A DNA stretch of 64,000 nt from Scenedesmus sp. ARA3 (lineage: Eukaryota > Chlorophyta > Chlorophyceae > Sphaeropleales > Scenedesmaceae): the NCBI GenBank assembly GCA_004335835.1, contig RWJK01001889.1, positions 1 to 64,000 of the forward strand, in the 5' to 3' direction. The notes under the pieces were generated by a model. It made no database searches. It had not been told where the DNA came from and was given only the letters and a program-made list of their open reading frames with translations. A program made the position numbers and the translations under genes. Of the stretch, positions 11,115 through 22,494 are shown in pieces (within the stretch, counting starts at the first letter, position 1; the number at the start of each line of letters is the position of its first letter).

Positions 11115-13698
11115 TCACACCAACCCCAAGAACCTGCGCCTGAGCTCATCGGCTGCCGCTGCTGTCCCAGCTCGCATGATCCTCCGCAAAAGGTCACGCA
11201 AGCTCCTCGCAACATTGTAGTATGCAGGCGAAGGGCTTTGGGCGTGCTGTGCTGCAGATGCATCGATCAGGCACTGCACAGCATCACGGCTCAGCTGCAT
11301 TGCCGATGGCAGTGCGCACAGGTAACCTGTGCATATCTCTGACTGATGCCTCGAGCTGTCCCTCTGCAAGTCGCGTGGCACTGCGGCCTGCAGCAGCGCT
11401 GCCATGTCGTCACTGCGGATGTGCTGCGCCCCTGGCAGCTTGCACAGCGCCTCCACCCGCGCACAATGCGTGCGCCTCATATCGAGCTGCAGCTGGTACC
11501 AGTTCACGTCCTGGGAGGCTGGCCCAGCTGCTAAGCAAGCCCGCAACAGGCCTGCAACATCACTGCTGTCGAAGAACTGCGCTGCAGGTAGGCTGACAAT
11601 TCTGCAGAATTCGCTGTTGCTATATCCAGCCTGAACTGCAGCCTGCAGTAGCTGTAGGCATATGCTGCTCAGCTGCTGCGCTGCTGGCAGCTGAAACAAC
11701 AGCGCAACCTCACCCAGCTGCTGCCTTTCGGCAGCTGCACGGATTAGAGCAGCCACAGCATCAGGGCTGAGCTCCAGCGCTGCCGGCAGCACGCACAGAC
11801 CACCTACACCTGCGTCTATGCATGTCTTGCAGCTCTGCCGCAGCGCCGACTCCAGCAGCTGCTGCACCTCAGCTGCGTCCAACTGCTGTGCTGCAGGCAG
11901 CTGCAGTACACGCCAGCGGGACCGCTCAGGCAGCAGCCCGCACCCACCACGGCATGCAGCGAACTCAGGCGCAAACAGCATGGAAGTGACATCAGCCTTG
12001 GTCAGCAGCTGTGCTGCTTCCAACTCAGATAGCCACTCTGCCAAATAGCCCCAATCGTTGTACCGCGCTGCTGCCAGCAGCAGCTTTGCAACATCATCGC
12101 TGGTCAGCTGCAGGCGGCCTGGCGTATCAAACAGCCTTTCCACACCATTAAACGCCCCAACCATGTGCGTGAGCACAGCTGCCAGGGTGGGGCCGTACAC
12201 ATGCTCTTGGACAGCTGCGCAACCGGCCAGGGCTGACACTGCAGGGTGCCGGCGCAGCGCTGCTGTGGTGATGAGGCTGCGCGCAACAGCTGGCTCCAGC
12301 CTTGCAGGCAGCCGGGCCACTGCCTCACTTGTTGCGGATGCCGCCCTGCTTACTGCGCCTCCCAGGTCCTTGCTGTTTATAGTGCAATTCAGGCCCAGCT
12401 GCAGCAGGCCCAGCACATCCGCTCCTGCCAGGGCCAGCTGCATCAGCAACCAGGACACCCACCACAAAGCACATCTTGTGAGCGATGCATGAAGGCTCTG
12501 CCTCCAGGCACACAGTAGCCATGCTTTGCAGAGCTGTGCGGTTGCATGTGCCTGTGCGACAGTTGCTGTGGTGCAGCGACCTGACCAGGCACACATCACG
12601 GTGCTGCAACCTCTCGGGAGACTCGCACATTTTACACATACCGCATATCATGCGAGCGCTGTCAGCGCCTGCTGGACGAGCGACCACAGCATATGCAGCA
12701 CAGTTGCTGTTCTTGCAACATAAAATAACATAGCTGCTAGTAAGCTGTCATACTGTGGCAATTATGGGATTGCTGGCGCGACTGGGTGCACCTCGCAGAA
12801 GAGCATGTGCAGCGCACACTCACCCAGTCCTCGCCACGAACCATTGCAAACGCGGCTGGGGGAATGCCTGTTTGGATGCCCAATCCGTCCAGCGCCAGCA
12901 CCCACACCTCCACTCCCAGCACGTTGCTGCGTGCTGCCTCCAGCAGCTGTGCCCAGGTGATGCGCACGCCGGCCGCCAGCAGCCGCTTTGCCCAGGCCAG
13001 GGGCAGTGCTGGCAGCTGCAGCAGGGCCTCCACTGGCAGGGCAGCCAGTAAGCCTTTGATTTCTCTGGTCGTTTCTGCTTCTACTGCGTCCGCTGCTGCT
13101 GTTGCTGCTTCCGCTTCTGCTGCTGCTGCGGCTGCTGCTGCGTGCGCTGCTTCTGCTTTAGATGCTGCTGCTGCTGATGCTGCATCTGCTTCTGATGCTG
13201 CATCTGCTGCTGCTTCCAGGGCATGCAAGCTCTTCAATTGAGCAAACACGTGCTGCTGGGACGTTTCAGCTGCTGCAAAGACGGCAGGAGAGTTATCCAA
13301 AAATGTACACATATTGGTTGCCCTGACCTGGTACCAAGCTGCATCAATATGTTTTTTGCTGCATTATCTTTGGCGTGAGAGGCTGCTGCGGTTGCTGCGG
13401 TTGCTGCTGCTGCTGCTGCTGCCACTGCTGCTTTTGCTGCTGCTGTTGCTGCTTCTGGGCTGGTGGCAGGTGTGTGCTTCAGTAGCCAGGCAACTGCTTG
13501 CAGGTGCTGCTGGAGGCCACCAGCTGCAGTCAACGTCTGTTGTAGCAGGTTGACAGCATCTCGTTGAACGAGCTTGAAGCAATCGTCGCGTAGGCTCTTG
13601 CTGCTTGCTGCGAGGCGGGCCAGGCCTTGCAGGCCCAGACTTGCGCTTAGTGCGTCGATCAGCTTGAATATCTGTTCGTCCGTGTACCTACGTAACAT
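11115..13698 (-). CDS. LPAA-repeat protein, copy 3
   Basis: Third paralogue. The last exon is 11115-12437; intron 12438-12823 (386 bases, donor GTGAGT, acceptor TGATGCAG) matches the other copies. The N-terminal part starts at the ATG 13696-13698 (MLRRYTDEQIFKL). It changes frame between 13234 and 13312. A 62-base intron, 13273-13334, would join the frames (donor GTACCA is weak; acceptor TCTTTGCAG is good) and give 711 residues; a small deletion would be the alternative. An Ala/Glu-rich linker of about 100 residues, absent from copy 2, sits around this point. The repeat exon is fully open, with the same LPAAQxLS pattern as copy 2 (for example LPAAQQLDAAEVQQLLESAL). Function unknown. Confidence 0.7.
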
Positions 13699-15518
13699 CT
13701 TATGTTTCAATGACGGCGATCCGAAGCTGGCACAAGGAGTTGCGGTTGCAAAGCAGCAGCGTATCAGGCAAGTCCGAAAGCTGCGTTCGCTTCAGTGAAC
13801 CGAAGCACAAATGTGCGCGACGCAACGCAGCGATCATGATAGCCGCTCACTGGTGAGCGAATCTTCACGATAACAGTGAAAAGGCTGCCTGCAGCAAAGT
13901 TTTAAGCTGCGAACCTGTTGTGGTCATTATGTATGCTGCTTTTCACTGCCATCAAGCATTACTTTGTTTTGGACTGAGCATATTAATTTATGATTTGGAG
14001 CTGTCGTAGGCCAGACGTTTGGGGCCCCCCTGTATGGGTGTTCCGGGGTGTCCGTTTCCCGCCATCGGCAGCAGCTGCTGCCAAACCTGCTGCTAGAATG
14101 GGGTGTTGTCTGCCGCCATGACTGGCCGTGGCATGTCAAGGGCTTGCCAAGGGGTCAACCACTGGTGATGAGAAAGTGCTGTCTGAGTTTCACGGGCCTT
14201 ATTGAGGCCGTATCATTTCACCATAATCCCACAGCATCAAGTGACAGCATTGCTAGCACTAACAGCGCTGTCAGTGACATATGTCAAGTACACATACAGG
14301 GCCTGTAGGACTGTACGCCAAATCAATCTGTGACTCCTTATCGAGCAATCAATCTGCAACTCCGTATCCCGGACGGACGTTTCCTTGCATGTGTGCAAGA
14401 CACACACCTGATCGCTGCCTTGGGATCCCCGATGCCCCTTGAAAAAGTGAGGGTGTGCCCTAACACTGTCTTGACCAAAAAACCTGATATTCGCACATCT
14501 ATGCAGTGCCTGTTGACATGCGTGCCACTCCCAGGTAGAACCCGGGATGAAGCCTCCGGCCACCACCCACCCAGCCACGTGGCACTAGATCGATTTGACT
14601 GTAAGCTGCTGCCGAAATGGGGTAGTCCCTGCGACTGTGACATTGTGCATGCCCACACACCTCTGCAAGAAGCAACATAAAGATATGATCTCTATTGGTA
14701 TAAACAATCTGGTCCATCTTGCATTGGTGCAACAAGGATAGACAATGATCATGAGCAGTCGGCCATTTCATACAATGGTTTTCAAGTCCTGTACCAAGTG
14801 TTTGAGTTGGCAGCCTGCATCCTGAGCATACACAGCGCCATATGTGCATTGAATATGATATGCTTGAACGGACGCAGTACTCATGCCTGCAATTTCACGT
14901 CCAAGTTGATCATGACAGCACTTTCACAACGTATGCCATCACAGTCCAAACAAACTGCTACATTCTGTTCTTGCTGTTGCAGTAGCATGGGACTGCTTTT
15001 GTTGTCGAAATCGTGATGTTCACTGGTGCACTGTTACAGCTGGGCTAGGCCAGCAGCCACTAAGCAGAATGCCAGACAGTCCATGAATATGCACATATCA
15101 CATTCAGGACACAACTGGTCAGGGCAGCACAAGCGCTGGCCTTGGCGAGGCTGCTGCAACAGCAGCAACAGATGATGGATGTCCAGCCACCCGTTCCACA
15201 ACGCTTCATGCAGATGGTTCCACCACGTCACGTGGCATGCAGACGGTCTGCACATCTGCCTGAAGCGCAAGCTTACTACACACACTTAACCAGTCACAGC
15301 TGCAGCTTCGCGACGGCAGGCGGCGCCAGCAGCAGCTTAATAAGCAAGCTACCCATTCAGCCATTGCAACAATGCCATCGGCCCGCGCCCCATCGGAGCA
15401 GGAGGGGCCCTTTCCAGTTGCCGCCAGCAGCAGCTTCACACCTAAGCCACTTGCTGCAAGCCCCTGCACAGCCACCACGCAACACAGCCCTGGAGTGGTA
15501 CTACTAACCATGCTGCGC
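13699..15518. other. Intergenic, upstream of copy 3 and downstream of the reductase gene
   Basis: No gene supported; only short unrelated open frames. This region should hold the promoter of copy 3 (right side of 13699) and the 3' untranslated region of the reductase-rhodanese gene. On the minus strand a possible algal polyadenylation signal TGTAA lies at about 15033-15037 (TTACA on plus), some 480 bases past the reductase stop. Confidence 0.5.
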
Positions 15519-18500
15519 TCAGAGCTTGGCCTGCTGCCAGCTGCGGTAGCCGCCAGACACGTTGACGGCATCCTTGCCTGCCAGCAGCAGCTGCCGCGTG
15601 GCGTTGTAGCCGCGCAGGCCCACCTGCAGCAGAAGGGCAGCACAGGATACAACAGTGCGGCATGCGCGTCGCCGAAACACATAGTAGCTGGCTGGCAGAG
15701 AACGAGCGCTGGGCACAGTGTCATGCAGCATCGGCACAGCTTGCTACACGCAGAAGTGTAGCGGTTTTAGCACAGTGCAGACAGCTGCTAATACTTGCAA
15801 GGTACCGCTGAGTGGCTGTAGTGCAGCAGACAGATACGTACAGCAGCTGGCACAGCAGCCGGGAGGTGCACGTGCAGCATGGCCGCTTGTTGGCCAGAAC
15901 ATTAAACGAACAGCAACAACGCAGAGTCAAATCACGGTGCATGCACCCTTGCTTGGCAGTACATTTGTACCGCCCACCCCTCACCTGGCAGTACACGTAC
16001 AGCTTCTTGTCCTGCGGCAGCTCATGCAGCTTCTCCCGCAAGCTGCTCAGCGGGAAGTTCACAGCGCCCTCCACGGCACCCCTGGCCACCTCACCAGGCT
16101 GCAGGCAGGACAGTCCAGCAGCAGCGTGCAGCAACATTGTTTAAACATGCCACAGGCATTCGCAGCATGCAGACGCACGCAGCATGATTGGTGTCAGGAG
16201 GCATGGCGGCAGTGCAAAGGCATAGACACAGCAAGAGGCACGAGACTTGACGCTGTAGCTGCAGCTGCATTCCAATCTCGTGTGCGCTCTCATATACCCA
16301 TTATCTACTTGCTGCGCACCTCGCGCACGTCCACGATGAGTGCGCTGGGGTCTGCGGCCACAGCCGGCCAGTCCACTGCATCCCAGTGCTCCACTGGGTG
16401 GTCACCACGCATCACATTGGACGCAACCATGCCCGCCAGGTTCACGGGGTCCTTGGCGCTGCCATACTGCGGCGCTGCAGGGGCATGACAAAGCAGCAGC
16501 GGCATGTTGCAGCAGTGTGGCAGCAGACCAAACTGGTTAGATGTGCAGTTGCACAGAAGCCTTACACACGAGACCAAGCTCAGAGATGCAGCATCAATTC
16601 TTCAATGTCCTGCACAGGCAGTTTGTCTGAGCTGCATGCTTCTGCTTCTAGGGCACCATGCGGCTGCAGCTGCCCTGAGCATATCAAGTGCTCTACCTTT
16701 TACCACAATTACACCCATGATTTACAGTGCTTAGTGCTGCATGCGGCACAGCGTGCATGCTACAGCAGCAGCAGCAGCAGGCCACGGCACATCAACACAG
16801 CTCACTGTAGCAGAGCTCCGCCTCCTCCAGTTCAAATACTGTGCCTCCCTTCTGCACATGTGCACTGCTTGCCTGCCGTCGACTTTGTCTACGTTTGAAT
16901 GTTACTGGATGCAGCGCAGCTCACCGTAGCACAGCTCCGCCTCCTCCAGGTCAAACACTGTGCCTCCCTTCTGCACATGTGCACTGCTTGCCTGCCGTTG
17001 ACCTCGTCTATGTTTGAATATTACCGAATGCAGCACAGCTCACCGTAGCACAGCTCCGCCTCCTCCAGGTCAAACACGGTGCCTCCCTTCTGCATGAAGG
17101 CAGCCACCACGTCAACACGCTTCTCCACGCCCTCCTCGCCAACAGCCTGGCAGCCCAGCACCTTGCCGTCCTGCAAGGCGATTACACACAAGGACAGAGA
17201 GGCAGGCACGCAGCTGGGGCATCAGAAGTGCACATGTCCATGTGCTTCTCCACGCCCTCCTCGCCCACTGCCTGGCAGCCCAGCACCTTGCCGTCCTGCA
17301 AGGGGTATTGCGTTTCCCCACACATGCGGTCGCAACAAGCAGGTGAGCAGTAAGATCATCAGACTTGTTCATGTCAGTGCGTTTCTCCACACCCTCCTCG
17401 CCCATTGCCCAGCAGCCCAGCACCTTACCGTTCGGCGAGAGGGGCAGGCTGCAGCATCCACAGGCACAGGCAGAGGCCGAGGCAGCGGGGGCAACATCAC
17501 TGTACATATGCTATCTGTAACAACGCTGAAAAGCATCACTCTGTCCAGTCCTGATGAGGCTGCCACTTGCATGGTCAATGGTCTGCAACGTTCGCAGTAC
17601 CAGGTGCATTTGATGCCTCGTCACACCACCCCCTCCATCAGGTGCGTCGACGTACTTCCCTTGTGTACCAAACCACATTCTATAACATGCCATCAAAAAA
17701 GCATGCCGTGTTTGATTGGTTCAACAGAAAAAGCAGTAACTCGCCTCTGGGCTGAAGAGCAGCTTGAGGTCGATGGTCTTGGCTCCTGGGTAGTATCCTG
17801 CATGGTGCCCCGCGTGGATGTACACCTTGCGGTAGGGGATGGACAGCCGCTTCAGCGTCTTCTCACTCGCACCTGCACACAAGCCAGGAGAGAACATTGC
17901 TGACCCATTGCCTATGATGCATGTGGCCTCCACCAAGGCATAACTGTCGCTTGGCATATGTGCAGTGTGTGATGTGCCCAGCAACAACCTGTCCTGCAAG
18001 CATCCAATTTGGCATGACGCCCTCAACCTTGACGACTGCTGTCCTGCAAGCATGCTGCCCAGCAAGCCCGCGCAGAAAGAAACCCATTGCATCCACATAG
18101 CAACCAGGCTGGCACCTGTGCCTGCCAATGTCAGCCCGAAAATCCCCACTACGCTGCTGCCCTGGCTGCCCCTGAAGGTGCTGCTCCTGCCCGCGATGTT
18201 GTCAGCAGCGATGCGGCCCTGCCTGTTGGCCGGCCCTGCCAGCGGGATGAGCGTCTGCTGGCCGGTCACCCAGTCCTTGATCTCAACGGCGTCACCTGCA
18301 AGACCAAATCATCATACAAAATAGATTGGGATCCAGGTCTGGGTGCGGGTTAAGGTACAGGGTGAAAGTCGCGGGTGCACATCTACAGCACACCCAAAAT
18401 GTGCAAGCCACAGTGCATTGCAACAGCCCAGCAGAAGCGTTTCTGGCCAGTCTCCATGATGCAGCATGACCGTACATTGCGGCAACACGCACACCAGCAG

Positions 18501-19495
18501 CCACCCAACAGCCGCATACACCCAGCCACTGCGTAGATACTAGGGTTATTGGTGCGCATGTGCGCCAGTAAACTGCAGCAGCATGATACCAACAACACAA
18601 CAGGCAACAGGCGCATATGTGCAAATTTAGCCACCCACTGTGTGCATGCTGGGGTGCTGCATCTGCTCAAGCGTGCTGGTTCAGCGCAACAACCTCCACC
18701 TTGACAGGAGAAAGCACCCACCACCTCATTGCTTACACTCACCCACTGCATAGATGCTGGGGTCACTGGTGCGCATGTGCGCATCAACAGCAATTCCGCG
18801 CTGCCCCAGCGTCAGCCCGGCCTCCTTTGCCAGGCTTGTTTCTGGCCTCACGCCCACCACCAGCAGCGCCAGGTCAGCGGGCAGCGCCTTGCCACTGGCG
18901 GTGTGGACAACCAAGCCGTTGCCGCCGGCCTGCAAGCATGCATGAATCATCTTTATGCGCGCACATTTCATGATGTTGTGCTCTGTGGCTGCTTATGTGC
19001 GACACAATACAGTACCCCTCAAGCACTGCATACCTAAACCATATCAGACATCCGCCTGGTTGCTCTTTTGCATGCACCTCTGCCAGTGCAATTTGGCTGC
19101 TGCCTGCACTTGTCTTCCGAGATTGTGCCTCACACCCGCACTGCCTGCAGCGCGTAGCCGCACCTGCTGCTCGAAAGCCTTGAGGCCGTCCCCCAGGCAC
19201 AGCTCCACGCCCTTGGCCGCCAGCCGCTCATGCACCGGCTCCACCATCTCAGGGTCAAAGGGCGGCATCACCTGCAGGAAATAAAGACAGCAGCAGCAGC
19301 AGCAGCAGCAGAGACAGCATAGTGTTGACAGCTGCTCATGCACCGGGTCCACCATCTCAGGATCAAAGGGGGGCATCACCTGCAGGAAAACATATGCAGC
19401 AGCAGCAGCAGGTGCATAATAGTGTTGACAGCGGCAAATGCACGGGCTCCACCATCTCAGAATCGAAGGGAGGCATCACATGCAGGAAAACAAAG

Positions 19496-19533
<38 letters not shown>

Positions 19534-20024
19534 TACATCAAAGTGGTGACTGCCGCTCATGCACCGACTCCACCATCTCGGGGTCAAAGGGTGGCGTCAC
19601 CTGCAGGAACACGAAGGCAGCAGCAGCAGCAGCAGCTGATACAGCCGGGGCATGGCAAACATGTCAAATATAGCCATGTGCTTTCTCACCTGCAGCATCA
19701 TCTCCGTCAGTGTTGGCTTGATGCCCCAGCCCACCAGGTCCCACCACAGTCAAGTCCATCACCACACAGCTCTAACAACCACAAACAATCGCAAACACCA
19801 CACTACCAACAATTCAGCACCACAACCGCGCACAACCCAACACCACAACCTTCACATGGCTAGCGCACCTGCGGCAGCATCTCCACCAGGGTCGTCTTGA
19901 TGCCGCGGTGCACCAGGTTCTCCACCATCTCGATGCCGATGAAGCCACCCCCAACCACCACCGCCTGCTTCACGCTGTGCTCAGCAATCCAGGCCTTGAT
20001 GGCGCGGCTGCATGGTGCACAAAC

Positions 20025-20059
<35 letters not shown>

Positions 20060-22494
20060 GTGTGAATCTTGCAGGCAGCATGGGATTACCAGCTCAATGA
20101 AGCCACCCCCAACCACCACTGCCGGCTTCACGCCGTGCTCAGCAATCCAGGCCTTGATGGCGCGGCTGCAGGGAGACGAATGGCGCAGAAAACACAACGA
20201 CGCAGCAGCAATGGCAGCAGCACTGTGTAAGACTTGCAGGCAACATGGCATCTCCAGACAGATGAAGCCACCCCCAACCACCACCGCCTGCTTCACGCTG
20301 TGATCAGCAATCCAGGCCTTGATGGCGCGGCTGCAGGGAGACGAATGGCGCGGCAGCAGCAGCAGTAGCAACATAGGCTCATGCTGAAATGCCATACGAC
20401 TGTGTCGATGATGCCTCAACATGCACCTGGAAGCCCTGTCAGTCATTAACATCTGCCAGACCCTTAGCAATGAAACCAGCGCATGTACATAAACTTTGCC
20501 ACCCACCTGTCACGGACAGTCTTCACGCTAAAGATGCCTGGCAGATCCACGCCCGGCAGCGGCGGCTGTGACACACAACTGGCCGCTTTGCTTGCACGCT
20601 TGCAAGACAACTGCGATCTATCAGTCCGCAACAGACTGTACACGACAATTATCAGCATACAAACCCATTAACCCATTTTGTGGTAAATTCAAACCATCGT
20701 CTCACAACCGACCTATCTGGCACTGTCTTGACGCTGAAGATGCCTGGCAGATCCACGCCCGGCAGTGGCGGCTTCAGCGGCGCAGCGCCCGGGGACAGCA
20801 CCAGCGCATCATATGCATGGCTGCGCTGCTCGCCTGTGAGCACATTGCGCGCGGTAATGGTCTTCGCCTGCGGGGGTGATGGCACGTTAGCAGCAGGCAC
20901 GTTGCAGCATGCAGCATCTTTGTGAATGAGTTGAGGTGATGATGACACAGCATGACACTGGCAGATGTAGAGGCTGACATGGTGTTGTCAGGCAGTTGTT
21001 ACATTGCCGCTGAAATCACTTGTTGCAGAAGTATAAGAGCAGCCTGTGAAGGAATGTGCTGCAATGCTGAAGCTCTTTTGATTCAACTACAGCATAAACC
21101 AAGATCCAGCAGTGTGCTGCCTGCGCCGCCGCCGCCGCCGCAGCAGCAGGCGCCTCACCTTTCGGTCGATGCTGATCACTTCCGTGTTGTCCTGCACGTC
21201 CACATTGAACCACTTCTTGAACTTGGCAGGAGTAGCCACCAGCAGCTTCGATTCCTCCTGCAGGCCATTCACAAAGCACACAGCAGCAAGCGATGCGTTG
21301 TTGCTGTGGCTATATTGGTAGCTTGATGATGATGAGCAAACAGCAGCAGCCTTGCAAAGTCGATGGCCAATGCACTGATTGACATGCAGGTAGGTTTACA
21401 GGCGACTCTTCATTGCTCCTGCAAGCATGCACACAGCACCAGGCGTCCTTCAAGCAACACTCGCTTTCGCTGCTGTAACAGTGAGCTGCGTATCGACCAC
21501 GGCTGCGCCATTCTACCTCAATGAGGTCACCAAAGAAGTACCACAAAACCCAGGGCCTGTACATGCACATTAGCATTGTTGTTATAACAGAACCCACGCC
21601 ACCCACCTCAATGATGTCACCGATGAAGTAAGGCAGGCCGCAGTTCGCAAAGCTCACATACGGGCCCCGCTCAAAGATGGTGATCTCTGGAGTGGCAGGT
21701 AAGCAGTGCAGCCAGGCGCAGCAGAACACGCACAGCAGCGCAGTGGTCAACATGTTTTCCAGCATGTGCCGAAGGATACAAGGCCTCACTACACAGCAGC
21801 CACGCTTTTGAGATGCTGCCGATGCACAGTTCATTTCGCAAAGAGCATTGCTGTTGTGGCAGCCAGCACTTTCTAACACAGAGGCTTCTGTCCAGACCGC
21901 ACAAGTTGGCACACCCCACCCTGCAGACACCAGCAACTCAAACATCCGCAGGCATGGCAATCCGTGCTGTGTCTGTGTGAGAGCTATGCCTGACTTACTA
22001 GCATTGGGCAGTACTGATAGCAGCTCATTGTTTTGTGACACCAACGCAGCGCTGCTCCCACTGCTCAGCAAAAGCAGGCACAATTGAACATGCAAGAGGC
22101 CCGACGTCGACGCTGTGGTGTGCCCATGAGTCAAAATCTTTGCCTGTCATTTAAGCCATGCATGCTCTTTCAAAGCAGTGCATATGTCCATTGGCACCAC
22201 CGAGAGGCACTGCTGTTGTCAATATTCACAGGCACAGCTGAAGTGAATACAGCCACACAAACTGTCCAACAGAGTCTGTGCACCTGCTGCTTCTGTGAGC
22301 CTCCTCAGGCGTGCAGCTGCAGATGCTCCGCCAGCAACGCCTCCCACTACGAGAACTTTCATGGGGTCTTTGGATGCCGCAGCAGCTCGAACGGACAGCA
22401 ATCTGTGCAGCCTAGCAGGGTAAGGGCGCAGCAGCACAAGTTTCACTGCTGTCCTGCTCTGAAGCTGGGTGACGGCAACAGGCAGCCTGATCAT
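15519..22494 (-). CDS. CoA-disulfide reductase-like flavoprotein fused to rhodanese domain
   Basis: Thirteen exons: 22284-22494, 21607-21686, 21159-21257, 20713-20867, 19869-20007, 19164-19271, 18743-18929, 18116-18295, 17745-17872, 17044-17170, 16320-16474, 15985-16098, 15519-15623. They sum to 1,788 bases, 595 residues plus stop, in phase throughout. Residues 1-45 are Arg/Leu-rich without acids until the end, like an organellar presequence. FAD motif VLVVGGVAGG lies at 47-56; the single redox Cys of CoA-disulfide reductases is C86 (SFANCGLPYF); the NAD(P)H motif VVVGGGFIGIE is at 198-208; HHAGYYPGA and the ELCYAPQYGSAKDPVN dimer region follow. The rhodanese domain is about 500-595 with active-site C560 (YVYCQVGLRGYNATR). 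In bacteria such fusions reduce CoA disulfide, CoA persulfide or polysulfide with NAD(P)H. The site is complete, so an active enzyme is likely; the substrate is not decided by sequence. Intron 9 has an unusual GC donor. Confidence 0.88.
16798..17036 (-). repeat. Exon 10 3'-end echoes, two 119-bp copies
   Basis: Downstream of reductase exon 10, its last 45 bases (FDLEEAELCYG and the donor) recur twice, each copy 119 bases from the next (boundaries at about 16801, 16920 and the true 17039). The two intronic copies also share about 75 bases of following sequence with each other. Confidence 0.85.
17235..17440 (-). repeat. Exon 10 5'-end echoes, two copies
   Basis: Upstream of the same exon, its first 50 bases with the acceptor (DGKVLGCQAVGEEGVEKR) recur at about 17240-17300 and, more worn, at 17380-17440. 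Spacing is about 125 and 137 bases. So exon 10 is echoed on both sides. Confidence 0.8.
18515..18690 (-). repeat. Exon 7 3'-end echoes
   Basis: The end of exon 7 (HMRTSDPSIYAVG plus donor, 18743-18790) recurs at about 18530-18570, where it would read HMRTNNPSIYAV, and in a more worn form near 18637-18665. Both copies lie inside intron 7. Confidence 0.7.
19325..19640 (-). repeat. Exon 6 5'-end echoes, three copies
   Basis: The acceptor and first 40 bases of exon 6 (VMPPFDPEMVEPVH) recur three times upstream at about 19340-19385, 19450-19490 and 19570-19610. Each copy carries ACCTGCAGG at the acceptor and is followed by a CTG run on the sense strand, giving a unit of roughly 105-115 bases. Confidence 0.88.
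20088..20345 (-). repeat. Exon 5 5'-end echoes, two copies
   Basis: The acceptor and first 75 bases of exon 5 (RAIKAWIAEHSVKQAVVVGG) recur at about 20090-20170 and 20255-20340. Both copies break off at the same point, inside GGGFI, and then share the same intronic continuation, so they come from serial duplication. Confidence 0.88.
20505..20575 (-). repeat. Exon 4 3'-end echo
   Basis: A second copy of the end of exon 4 (PPLPGVDLPGIFSVKTVRDR with a donor GTGGGTGG) lies about 205 bases downstream of the true end at 20713. The copy keeps frame and donor, so it could compete for splicing. Confidence 0.8.
21510..21548 (-). repeat. Exon 2 3'-end echo, worn
   Basis: A 35-base copy of the end of exon 2 (YFIGDIIE) reads YFFGDLIEV here, about 90 bases downstream of the true donor at 21606. 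The donor itself is lost. Confidence 0.6.

Noticed and set aside
20090..20345. Extra coding exons from the exon 5 copies
   Set aside because: Both copies stop inside the nucleotide-binding motif, lack a donor and would duplicate the motif. The third copy alone continues into the full family sequence and keeps phase.
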